Shown here: one piece after another, positions 7,320-14,803 of the stretch | Position numbering within the stretch: position 1 is the stretch's first letter | Layout of the letters: each line of letters begins with the position of its first letter | Origin: an uncultured Muribaculaceae bacterium | Lineage (GTDB): Bacteria > Bacteroidota > Bacteroidia > Bacteroidales > Muribaculaceae | DNA: 17,471 bases | Assembly: GCA_910585275.1 (NCBI GenBank) | Contig: CAJUCW010000054.1 | Span: forward strand, 1-17,471 | Direction: 5' to 3' | Position numbers and translations under genes: made by a program | Notes under the pieces: model-generated | The model's database searches: none | What the model was told of the DNA's origin: nothing | Seen by the model: the letters and a program-made list of their open reading frames with translations, nothing else

Positions 7320-7916
7320 TTACGGACGATAATGCGATTCGGGCACATCTATGACTTTGCCTCGGCGTTTAATGACCGGGATGTGGAAGAGCCCGGTCTC
7401 TACCGGGAGGCTTAGTTCCATCCCGACCTTCAGTTGCCTGTATTGTTTGAATGGAACTGAAAGTTCGGTGTTTTGCCCTGACGGAAACGACACTTCCATA
7501 TAATACTGTTTATAAGCTTCCCCTTGACCATATACTCTGCGTGAGATTCTTTTTGTTTTGTGTCTTGTTTTATAAAATTTTCTTGCAACCTTAACGGTTT
7601 TATATTCAAGGGATGCATGGTCGGAGAAAACGAAATTCAGTGTATAGAAGATGCCGGGAAGTATGGCCGTGACAACAGCGATATGGCAGCTCCGGTTTAT
7701 CCATTTTTTATTTGACCCGGTGAGACCTTTCCATATCCGCCACATGAAAAATCCTGATGCCACGGCAATGAATGCCGCGCCCGCGATAGGAATCCATATT
7801 TTTATAAGAGTGTTGGAATACAATCCGATAACAGAACCTAAGGAAACTACGCATAAACCGATTAGAAGTCCGGAAAGTATTTTATATCCGATGCGCGATT
7901 TTTTTTGTTTTGACAT
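7320..7916 (-). CDS. Three-helix inner-membrane protein of unknown function
   Basis: I do not recognise the family. The 198-residue protein starts with a basic cytoplasmic tail (MSKQKKSRIGYK) and has three hydrophobic segments at about 14-33, 40-60 and 77-98. About 100 residues follow that look like a small beta-rich soluble domain (VKVARKFYKTRHKTKRISRRVYG, then YYMEVSFPSG, LSVPFKQYRQLKVGMELSLPV, GLFHIPVI) ending in a polar tail. Basic residues are dense between 108 and 128. The layout resembles DUF3592-type membrane proteins, but this is only a resemblance. ATG 7916 is chosen over the upstream in-frame TTG 7943 because the promoter of the divergent M48 gene occupies that stretch. It is convergent with the exonuclease gene and divergent from the M48 peptidase gene. 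Confidence 0.8.
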   Translation of the reverse strand: MSKQKKSRIGYKILSGLLIGLCVVSLGSVIGLYSNTLIKIWIPIAGAAFIAVASGFFMWRIWKGLTGSNKKWINRSCHIAVVTAILPGIFYTLNFVFSDHASLEYKTVKVARKFYKTRHKTKRISRRVYGQGEAYKQYYMEVSFPSGQNTELSVPFKQYRQLKVGMELSLPVETGLFHIPVIKRRGKVIDVPESHYRP

Positions 7917-7939
7917 TACTGATGATTTTTGTAATTTTG
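7909..7939 (+). promoter_or_regulatory. Bacteroidetes-type promoter for the M48 peptidase gene
   Basis: TTTG (7909-7912), a 19-bp spacer and TAATTTTG (7932-7939) fit TTTG-N19-21-TAnnTTTG. Transcription would begin near 7944 and leave an AT-rich leader of about 50 nt. The -33 box overlaps the first codon of the divergent membrane-protein gene, so the two genes share their control DNA. Confidence 0.62.
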
Positions 7940-7968
7940 TCAAACTGATTATTAACCATAATTAATTT

Positions 7969-7976
7969 CAAAATTA
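7969..7976 (-). promoter_or_regulatory. Putative -7 box for the membrane-protein gene
   Basis: On the minus strand this reads TAATTTTG, an exact TAnnTTTG match. It would start transcription near 7964, about 48 nt before the ATG at 7916. No matching TTTG -33 box is seen, so support is weak. Confidence 0.3.
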
Positions 7977-7993
7977 CAATAATTTTAATCGTC

Positions 7994-8788
7994 ATGAAAA
8001 AAATTAGCGTAAAATTTCTGATGGCGTTGATGATGCTTGCCGGAGTGACTCCGTGTTATGCACAGTTCAACCTCAAGAAAGCTGTGGGTGGTGCCGCAAA
8101 AGCGGTGAAGGCGTTTACACTGACCGACCAACAGATGGCCGAGTATGTGAAGGAATCGGTGGATTGGATGGATATGAACAATCCCGTCCTTCCGGAAGAC
8201 GACCCATATACCCAGCGTTTGCGTAAACTCACAGAAGGTATTACGGACGCAGACGGAATTCCATTGAACTTCAAGGTGTATAATGTGATAGATGTCAATG
8301 CGTTCGCTTGTCCTGACGGCAGCGTGAGGGTGTTTTCATCGCTTATGGACCTTATGAACGACGACGAACTGCTCGGAGTCATCGGTCATGAAATCGGGCA
8401 TGTGCTCAAGCATCATTCCAAAAACGCGTTCAAGACAGAACTTCTTACCGGCGCTCTGAAGGATGCCGTGGCTTCCACCGGAGGTAAAGCCGCCGCGCTT
8501 ACCGAATCGCAGCTCGGCACGCTCGGGGAGTCTCTTATCAACGCCAAGTATTCGCAGAAGCAGGAGAAGGAAGCCGACGACTGTGGCTACGATTTTCTTA
8601 AATCGAAAGGAAAGAACCCGTGGGGCATTGTGATGTCGTTTGAAAAACTTCAGAAACTTGAAGGCGACGCCGGCTCTAAACAAAGCTATATAACGAAAAT
8701 GTTTTCTTCGCATCCCGAAACCCAGGCACGCATCGACGCCATGACCAAGAGATGTGAAAAAGACGGCATTCCGCGTCCTACGGAGTGA
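7994..8788 (+). CDS. Exported M48-family zinc metalloprotease
   Basis: A 264-residue peptidase of the M48 family, resembling the soluble periplasmic YggG/LoiP and BepA-type members that degrade or refold envelope proteins. Residues 1 to about 23 are a signal peptide (MKK, hydrophobic core, CYA before Gln). Cys21 is not in a good lipobox, so cleavage by signal peptidase I is more likely than lipidation. The zinc site is complete: HEIGH at 132-136 (ligands H132 and H136, catalytic E133) and E193 in EKEADDCG. FACPDGSVRVFSSLMDLM before the motif and FSSHPETQARID (238-248) after it are family hallmarks. Residues 150-180 (LLTGALKDAVASTGGKAAALT) form an Ala/Gly-rich segment between the zinc motifs. 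It has no transmembrane helices beyond the signal. It stands alone, with its own promoter and a strong shared terminator. Confidence 0.93.
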   Translation: MKKISVKFLMALMMLAGVTPCYAQFNLKKAVGGAAKAVKAFTLTDQQMAEYVKESVDWMDMNNPVLPEDDPYTQRLRKLTEGITDADGIPLNFKVYNVIDVNAFACPDGSVRVFSSLMDLMNDDELLGVIGHEIGHVLKHHSKNAFKTELLTGALKDAVASTGGKAAALTESQLGTLGESLINAKYSQKQEKEADDCGYDFLKSKGKNPWGIVMSFEKLQKLEGDAGSKQSYITKMFSSHPETQARIDAMTKRCEKDGIPRPTE

Positions 8789-8807
8789 GACTTAGAGTGA
8801 TTTGAAA

Positions 8808-8869
8808 CAATCCTATAAAAAGAATGGATGACGGCACCGGTGCCGTCATCCATTCTTTTTATAGGATTG
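8808..8869. terminator. 62-bp perfect palindrome, bidirectional terminator
   Basis: Bases 8808-8838 are the exact reverse complement of 8839-8869, with no spacer, centred on GGCACCGGTGCC. Each strand shows an A-tract on the 5' arm and a T-tract on the 3' arm (ATTCTTTTTATAGG), so in RNA a GC-rich inner stem is followed by U-rich sequence in both directions. It lies 19 bp after the M48 stop and 5 bp after the stop of the oppositely oriented dipeptidyl peptidase gene, and fits a shared intrinsic terminator. It is unusually long and has no mismatch. Confidence 0.9.
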
Positions 8870-8874
8870 ACTTT

Positions 8875-10902
8875 TTAGAAACCTATTGTGGTGTAATCCC
8901 GGCTAAGACGAAGCATTTGCTCGGGATAGTTCTCGCCGTAGGTGAGTTTCACGTCGGTGACATTACCCTTGTCGTCATAAACGGGTTTGTATTGCGGATT
9001 GATAAAGCCACGATAGGGAGGGATGCTGAGTTTGGAGAACCGTTGAAGCACTTCCTTGTGGAGCTTGGGGTCAACCTTCACGGCATATCTGTTGATGAGG
9101 TCGGCTCCAGCCTTGTAGTCGCCTTCGCTCTTGATGCGCTGTATCTCGCCGAGGAGCTGTCCGAAAAGGTCGCGGAGTTTCTTATAGTCGTTGATTTTTA
9201 CGAAGGTTTTTCTGTTTTTCTTCACGAGTTCAACCACTTTCCCTTTCTTACCTTTTTCAAGCACCCATGCGGCGATTAGTTGGCGGTTGCGCATGTGGGC
9301 CTCTTCTATATCCTTACCGGGCTCTATGCGGTTGAGCTGGGTCATTAGGCCGTTGAGCATGAACTTATAGTATTCCGCTTTGTAAGCCTCCGGGTTATCG
9401 AGCACACCGAGTTCGATAAGCTTGGGGTCGGCAAGATAATAAAGGGCGAAAAGGTCGGCGCGCGCCTCTTCAAGTGCAGAGCCGTTTTCTTTGAGCGACT
9501 CTGAATCGACACCCGGAAGGAGTTGGCCGGAAGCATGCCCGAGACATTCGTGTAGGTCGGTATGGAGCATGTCGGTGATGTAGAGATAATCTTCGAGAAG
9601 CTTGCGGGTGGGGGCGTCGATTACGAATTCCTCATTGAAACCGTTGCCGTGCGAAGCCATGTCGTAGGCCTCGGTGATGTTTTCGATTGTAACGGATTTC
9701 GAGCCGTGGGCGGCACGTATCCAGTCAGCGTTGGGGAGGTTGATGCCGATAGCCGTGCTCGGGAAGGCATCTCCGGCAAGCATGGCGGCGTTAATAACCT
9801 TAGCCGACACACCTTTCACGTGGGGCTTGCGGAAACGTGGGTCGATAGGGGAATTGTCTTCAAACCACTGGGCATTGCCGGAAATAATCTCCGTGCGCGA
9901 GGTGGATTTGTTGTTGCGGAAATTCACGTATGATTCCCATGACCCTGTCATGCCGAGAGGATCGCCATAGCTTTCGATGAATCCGTTGACGAAATCCACG
10001 TCAGACTTGGTGTCTTCCGCCCAAAGGATGGAATATTCGTCGAAAAGACGGAGGTCGCCTGTGATGTAGTAATCGATAAGTTTGGTGATATAGGCTTTCT
10101 GGGCATCGTTCTCGGCAACGCCTTTCGCCATGTCGAGCCAGTAAATGATTTTTGCTATGGCAGGTCCGTAGAGACCGTTGAGGTGATAGTGCTCTTCTTT
10201 TATCTTGCCGTTTTCTTTCACCACTTTCGAGTTGAGTCCGTAAGAAATCGGTTCCGGGTCGTTGGGCTTTTTGATGCCGGCATAATAAGCTTCAACTTCC
10301 GCCTGGGTCACGCCGTCGCCGTAGAGGTTAGACGCGGAGTTGACCACCACGTCTTTCGAACCGTCCTGATATACCCTTTTCGGCATCACGGCAGGGTCGA
10401 AAATAACCGGAGTCAGGGTGGAAAGAAGCTGTTGGCGCGTCTCGCCTGGAAGAAGGGGGAGTTTGCCGTCGGGAAGTGCATTTACCTGCTCCGTGAAGAA
10501 CGCTTCGGAAAACTCGGGGACGAACTTATCGGTGGAATAGTGATGGTGTATGCCGTTGCCGAACCACACCTGCTTGAGGTATTTTTCAAAAGCCTTGAAA
10601 TCTTTCGAATTCTTATCGCCCTTGAAGTCGGTATAGATGTTTTCGAGGAGTTTGCGAATCTGGAGGTTGTATTTTCCGTTCTGGTCCCAGATTATGTCAC
10701 GGCCATACTGGGCGGCTTGGCTCAGATAATAAACCATCTTTTTCTGGTCGAGCGAGAGACGGTCGAATTCGGGCACTTCGTAGCGAAGCACTTCGATGTC
10801 GGCAAAGCGATCGACGTGATAATCGAAATTCTTATCGACCACTGCGGCTGCGTTCAGTGAAATCATTGAAGCGAGCATTAAAGTTGACAATGTTTTTGAC
10901 AT
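8875..10902 (-). CDS. Dipeptidyl peptidase III (M49 family)
   Basis: A 675-residue zinc aminopeptidase that removes dipeptides from the N-terminus of short peptides. The M49 zinc motif HExxGH is present as HECLGH (451-456), with H451 and H456 as ligands and E452 as the catalytic base. The second motif EEARAD (478-483) supplies the third ligand, E479. The HECLGH variant is characteristic of Bacteroides DPP III. The N-terminus (MSKTLSTLMLASMISLNAAA) looks like a signal peptide cut after about residue 20, so I place the enzyme in the periplasm; animal DPP III is cytosolic. It is the last gene of the five-gene minus-strand cluster, 23 bp after the methyltransferase stop with no promoter box in the gap. 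A perfect palindromic terminator begins 5 bp after its stop. Confidence 0.96.
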   Translation of the reverse strand: MSKTLSTLMLASMISLNAAAVVDKNFDYHVDRFADIEVLRYEVPEFDRLSLDQKKMVYYLSQAAQYGRDIIWDQNGKYNLQIRKLLENIYTDFKGDKNSKDFKAFEKYLKQVWFGNGIHHHYSTDKFVPEFSEAFFTEQVNALPDGKLPLLPGETRQQLLSTLTPVIFDPAVMPKRVYQDGSKDVVVNSASNLYGDGVTQAEVEAYYAGIKKPNDPEPISYGLNSKVVKENGKIKEEHYHLNGLYGPAIAKIIYWLDMAKGVAENDAQKAYITKLIDYYITGDLRLFDEYSILWAEDTKSDVDFVNGFIESYGDPLGMTGSWESYVNFRNNKSTSRTEIISGNAQWFEDNSPIDPRFRKPHVKGVSAKVINAAMLAGDAFPSTAIGINLPNADWIRAAHGSKSVTIENITEAYDMASHGNGFNEEFVIDAPTRKLLEDYLYITDMLHTDLHECLGHASGQLLPGVDSESLKENGSALEEARADLFALYYLADPKLIELGVLDNPEAYKAEYYKFMLNGLMTQLNRIEPGKDIEEAHMRNRQLIAAWVLEKGKKGKVVELVKKNRKTFVKINDYKKLRDLFGQLLGEIQRIKSEGDYKAGADLINRYAVKVDPKLHKEVLQRFSKLSIPPYRGFINPQYKPVYDDKGNVTDVKLTYGENYPEQMLRLSRDYTTIGF

Positions 10903-10925
10903 ATTGCAATGTATTATGAAAAAAC

Positions 10926-12104
10926 TTATTCCACGTAAAGCACGAGACCTTTAAGGTATTCCCCTTCGGGGTGGGAGATATCGACCGGATGGTCGGCGGG
11001 TTGGGTGAGCTGGTGGAGAATCCGCACTTTCCTGCCGGATTGTGCGGCTGCGGTGAACACCGCGAGGCGGAACATCTCGCGTGTGACCACCTGCGAACAT
11101 GAGAATGTGAACAATATGCCACCGCTTTTGATTTTCTCGAAGGCTTTGGCGTTGAGTTTGCGATAACCGATGAGTCCGTTTTTCAACGCTGAACGGTGTT
11201 TTGCAAAAGCCGGGGGGTCGAGTATAATCAGGTCGTAGGCATCTTTTTCCATTTCGGCAAGGAATTTGAAGGCATCCACGGCATGTGTCTTATGGCGCGG
11301 GTCACCCGGGAAATTGAGTTCGATATTGGCATCCGTAAGAGAGGCCGCTTTTGCGGAAGAGTCAACCGAATCCACTCTTACCGCTCCTCCCCGCATGGCA
11401 TATACCGAGAAGCCGCCTGTATAGCAGAACATGTTGAGCACCGTTCTCCCCCTTGCAAATTTCTCGAGAAGCGCACGGTTCTCACGTTGGTCAACGAAGA
11501 AACCTGTTTTCTGACCTCGCAGCCAGTCGATATTGAAGCGCAGTCCGTTTTCTGTGGCGATATTACCGTCGAATTTGCCAATCAGATAATCGTTCTGAGG
11601 GTCGAGCCGGGCCTTGAAAGGGAGGGTTGTCTCGCTTTTATAATAGACGTTGCGTATTTTCGCCTCGGGAATTACAGTGAGGGCTTCCGCAATTTTCATA
11701 CGCTCATAATGCATACCCGGGGAGTGGGCCTGCACCACGGCAGTGTCGCCATAGATGTCGGTTACGAGTCCGGGGAGGAAGTCGCCCTCACCATGCACGA
11801 GGCGATAGCAGTCGTTGTCGGGGCGGATGAGACCAAGGCTTTGTCGCAGACGGAAAGCCGACTCAAGACGACGGCGGAAAAAATCGGAGGGGATATCGGC
11901 ATCGCCGAATTCAAGGATGCGCACGGCTATGCTCCCGATTTGATAATGACCTACGCCGAGAATTTTGCCATCGGCACTTTCCACCTTAACCATTTCCCCT
12001 TCCTCTATTCCATCGGGGAGAGAAGCGATGGCCCCCGAGAATACCCAAGGATGGTGGCGGAGAATAGACTCCTCTTTACGAGGTTTCAGTTTTATATGTT
12101 TCAT
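10926..12104 (-). CDS. rlmI: RlmI-like class I SAM-dependent rRNA (cytosine-C5) methyltransferase
   Basis: A 392-residue cytoplasmic enzyme of the RlmI/YccW family, which makes m5C in 23S rRNA (position 1962 in E. coli). An N-terminal PUA-like RNA-binding domain covers about 1-75 (LKPRKEESILRHHPWVFSGAI). A central domain (RLVHGEGDFLPGLVTDIYGD, 101-120) follows, then the Rossmann methyltransferase domain. Key motifs are KTGFFVDQRENR (199-210), motif I LNMFCYTGGFSVYA (223-236), motif IV DPPAF (296-300) and FSCS (334-337), whose C336 is the likely catalytic cysteine. Length and order match RlmI closely. I did not verify the target nucleotide. It lies 21 bp after the M50 protease stop, with an AAGAG sequence about 12 bp before its ATG, and is translated as part of the operon. 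Confidence 0.92.
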   Translation of the reverse strand: MKHIKLKPRKEESILRHHPWVFSGAIASLPDGIEEGEMVKVESADGKILGVGHYQIGSIAVRILEFGDADIPSDFFRRRLESAFRLRQSLGLIRPDNDCYRLVHGEGDFLPGLVTDIYGDTAVVQAHSPGMHYERMKIAEALTVIPEAKIRNVYYKSETTLPFKARLDPQNDYLIGKFDGNIATENGLRFNIDWLRGQKTGFFVDQRENRALLEKFARGRTVLNMFCYTGGFSVYAMRGGAVRVDSVDSSAKAASLTDANIELNFPGDPRHKTHAVDAFKFLAEMEKDAYDLIILDPPAFAKHRSALKNGLIGYRKLNAKAFEKIKSGGILFTFSCSQVVTREMFRLAVFTAAAQSGRKVRILHQLTQPADHPVDISHPEGEYLKGLVLYVE

Positions 12105-12125
12105 GATTTTTACAAGCTCTTAATT

Positions 12126-13586
12126 TTATTTGAAAAGACGGATTATGTCCATTCCGTTTGCATACAGAAGAAGTGCAATCAGAAGTCCCATGCCAATCAT
12201 TTGGGCATACTCCATGAATTTTTCCGAAGGTTTGCGGCGCGTGATAACTTCATAGAGCAGGAACATTACGTGGCCGCCGTCGAGAGCCGGAATAGGAAGG
12301 ATATTCATGAATGCAAGCGCCACCGAGAGGAAGGCTGCAATATTCCAGAAAGCTATCCAATCCCATTTCTCGGGGAATATTGCGCCGATTGACCCGAAAC
12401 CGCCCACACTTTTCGCGCCCTCTTTGGTGAAGACGAGTTTCATGGATTGGGCGTAGGATGTGAGTTTCTCGGTGCCGAGCTGCACTCCACGCGGCACGGA
12501 CTCAAGCAGTCCGTAGCGTTTTTCCTCAGCTTTGTAAAAGACGGATGGGTCTAATTCAAGCCCCACACCCATTTTTGAGGCTCCGGAGAGAGCCACAGGC
12601 AATATGATTGTGTCGGTCTTTGCTTCGTTTTTGCGCAACACCGTAAGATTGACGGTGCTGTTTTCATGACCGGCAAGTGTTTTCAGGAACATGTCGAGCG
12701 ACGGAGTCGCGACGCTGTCGATTGCTATGACACGGTCGCCGGCCTTTATGCCGGCTTTATCGGCGCCTTCGCCCGGGGCCACTTGCGTGATAAGTGCGGG
12801 TATGCGGTAAATCATGAAATTGATTGTGGCGGTGTCGCTTTTCGCCTCGTTGTCAAGCCGGAAAATGAATTTTTCGGGTATCGGAATGTTGACGGTGTCT
12901 TTACCGTTGCGCAAGACTGTGACGGTGTTTGCCTGAATCATCTTCATTCTCGCGTCGCCCGGGATTTCAAGGGCTTCACCGTCGGCCATCAGCGGGATGT
13001 CGCCGTCTCTGAATCCTATTTTCTTGGCTTCTCCCGAAAAGGCCATACCCATTTTCGCTTCCTTGAAGGTGACGTATTTCTCACCCGTGGCATATACGAT
13101 GCCGGCATAAATGATGATGGCAAGCAGGAAATTGAAAAGCACGCCGGCCACCATAATCAGTAAGCGTTGCCAAGCCGGTTTAGAACGGAATTCCCATTCC
13201 TTTGCCGGTTGTTTCATCTGCTCGGTGTCCATGCTCTCGTCAATCATGCCGGAAATCTTGCAATATCCGCCGAGGGGGAGCCAGCCTATGCCATATTCCG
13301 TGTCGCCCCAGAAAGATGCTTTTTTAGAACGGTTGCCTTCATCGTCGGCAGTTCCTTTCACATTGGAGTTGTCACCGGCTTTAAGATTCTTTTTTTTGCC
13401 AAGTCCGCCGATGTACTTTTTCGGTTTCCATTTAAAAAGTTCCGTCCAGGGATCGAAGAAGATATAGAATTTTTCAACCCTAACACCGAAAATTCTGGCG
13501 AAAAGGAAGTGGCCGAACTCGTGGATAATCACGAGAAGGGCAAACGCCATTATCAATTGGGTGGCTTTTATTAGAAATGTGTCCAT
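12126..13586 (-). CDS. rseP: RseP-type site-2 intramembrane protease (M50)
   Basis: A 486-residue inner-membrane zinc protease that, in the RseP family, cuts anti-sigma factors or leftover signal peptides within the membrane. HEFGH (22-26) in the first helix and the NILPIPALDGG segment (428-438, aspartate D436) in a late helix form the active site. Membrane segments lie near 8-30, 141-165, 411-430 and 462-478. Two PDZ-like regions (about 170-240 and 262-335, the second with VAPGEGADKAGIKAGDRVIAI-type sequence) occupy the periplasmic part. Residues about 51-95 form a highly charged Lys/Asp/Asn-rich cytoplasmic insert before GYCKISGM; E. coli RseP lacks this, but Bacteroidales members often carry it. 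No sigma/anti-sigma pair is in the window, so the substrate is unknown. Linkage to dxr is common in this and other phyla. Confidence 0.94.
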   Translation of the reverse strand: MDTFLIKATQLIMAFALLVIIHEFGHFLFARIFGVRVEKFYIFFDPWTELFKWKPKKYIGGLGKKKNLKAGDNSNVKGTADDEGNRSKKASFWGDTEYGIGWLPLGGYCKISGMIDESMDTEQMKQPAKEWEFRSKPAWQRLLIMVAGVLFNFLLAIIIYAGIVYATGEKYVTFKEAKMGMAFSGEAKKIGFRDGDIPLMADGEALEIPGDARMKMIQANTVTVLRNGKDTVNIPIPEKFIFRLDNEAKSDTATINFMIYRIPALITQVAPGEGADKAGIKAGDRVIAIDSVATPSLDMFLKTLAGHENSTVNLTVLRKNEAKTDTIILPVALSGASKMGVGLELDPSVFYKAEEKRYGLLESVPRGVQLGTEKLTSYAQSMKLVFTKEGAKSVGGFGSIGAIFPEKWDWIAFWNIAAFLSVALAFMNILPIPALDGGHVMFLLYEVITRRKPSEKFMEYAQMIGMGLLIALLLYANGMDIIRLFK

Positions 13587-13606
13587 GTTTTTTATTCGAA
13601 ATTAAT

Positions 13607-14764
13607 TTATATTTTTTTAGAAAGCCATCCGTCTGCAATGGAAAGGGCTTCGATGTTTGTGGCAATTAAGTCGTCGAGTGAAGGGGAGGGAACGAACTGG
13701 GTTTTTTCCATCACCGAATGCACGAGTCGGGGCATATCGGTGAATCGAATTCTCTCTTTCAAAAATGCTGCCACCGCTTTCTCATTGGCGGCATTGAGGA
13801 TGCAAGGCATATTACCCCCTTTTTCGATTGCTTCGAATGCATAGGAGAGAAGCGGAAATTTATCGTAGTCGGGTTCTTCGAAAGTGAGGGTACTCATTTG
13901 TTGGAGAGAGAGGGGAGCGGAGTCGGTTGCAAGACGCTCGGGATAGCCGAGTGCATAGCGGATTGGAAGATGCATGTCAGGAACTCCAAGTTGTGCTTTT
14001 ATGGAACCGTCAACAAATTCCACCATGGAATGGACAATGCTTTGGGGATGCACCAGGATTTTGATATCCTTGGGCAGACATCCGAAAAGCCATCGGGCTT
14101 CGATCATTTCAAATCCTTTGTTCATCATGGAGGCGGAATCGATGGTTACCTTGGCTCCCATATCCCAGTTGGGATGGTTAAGCGCATCGGCTACAGTGAC
14201 TTTTTCCAACTGTTCTTTAGTGAACTTTCTGAATGGACCTCCACTTGCCGTGAGCAGAATCTTTCTGGCCTGCGTTTTCTTTTCTCCCACAAGACATTGG
14301 AATATGGCGGAATGTTCGCTATCTACGGGAACGATATGAGATTCCGACTTTTCCAACATTCCGGTGATGAGTTCGCCTGCCACAACGAGTGTCTCTTTGT
14401 TGGCCAGTGCAATGGTTTTCCCGGCTTTAATAGCCGAAATAGTAGGGAGTAGTCCGCTGTAACCGACCATGGCGGTGACCACCACATCAACCTCCGGAAT
14501 GGCGGCTGCCTCTGCAATTGCGTCCGCTCCGAGGCTTACTTCCATGGGGAGGTCGGAAAGGGCTTCCTTGAGTTTGGGATATGCCTCTTCGTCGGTGATT
14601 ACAACTTTCAGAGGCATGAACTTCCGTGCCTGCCTTGCAAGAAGTTGCCAATTACGGCGAGCAGTAAGTACTGTAGCCCGAAACTGTTCGGGATACTCTT
14701 CTATGATGTCGAGCGTCTGGGTGCCTATGCTCCCGGTGCTTCCGAGAATAGCTATATTAGTCAT
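13607..14764 (-). CDS. dxr: 1-deoxy-D-xylulose 5-phosphate reductoisomerase
   Basis: A 385-residue cytosolic enzyme (IspC) that converts DXP to 2-C-methyl-D-erythritol 4-phosphate with NADPH, the first committed step of the MEP isoprenoid pathway. The nucleotide loop is GSTGSIG (8-14). ALANKETLV (119-127) is conserved. The metal ligands are D148 and E150 in PVDSEHSAIFQ, and E219 in MMNKGFEMIEARW. TASGGPF (172-178) and NHPNWDMGAKVTID (196-209) line the substrate site. All expected catalytic residues are present and length is typical. Its product feeds undecaprenyl phosphate and quinone synthesis, which fits its place among envelope genes. It starts 39 bp after the LytM-like gene and ends 20 bp before rseP. 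Confidence 0.98.
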   Translation of the reverse strand: MTNIAILGSTGSIGTQTLDIIEEYPEQFRATVLTARRNWQLLARQARKFMPLKVVITDEEAYPKLKEALSDLPMEVSLGADAIAEAAAIPEVDVVVTAMVGYSGLLPTISAIKAGKTIALANKETLVVAGELITGMLEKSESHIVPVDSEHSAIFQCLVGEKKTQARKILLTASGGPFRKFTKEQLEKVTVADALNHPNWDMGAKVTIDSASMMNKGFEMIEARWLFGCLPKDIKILVHPQSIVHSMVEFVDGSIKAQLGVPDMHLPIRYALGYPERLATDSAPLSLQQMSTLTFEEPDYDKFPLLSYAFEAIEKGGNMPCILNAANEKAVAAFLKERIRFTDMPRLVHSVMEKTQFVPSPSLDDLIATNIEALSIADGWLSKKI

Positions 14765-14803
14765 GTCGTTGCTGTTGTTTTCAATTTTAAAATAAAAGGG
14801 GAA

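Noticed and set aside
11196..12392. 398-codon open frame on the + strand opposite rlmI and the end of rseP
   Set aside because: It runs across two well-supported genes and their 21-bp gap and shows no domain; it is a shadow of the opposite strand.
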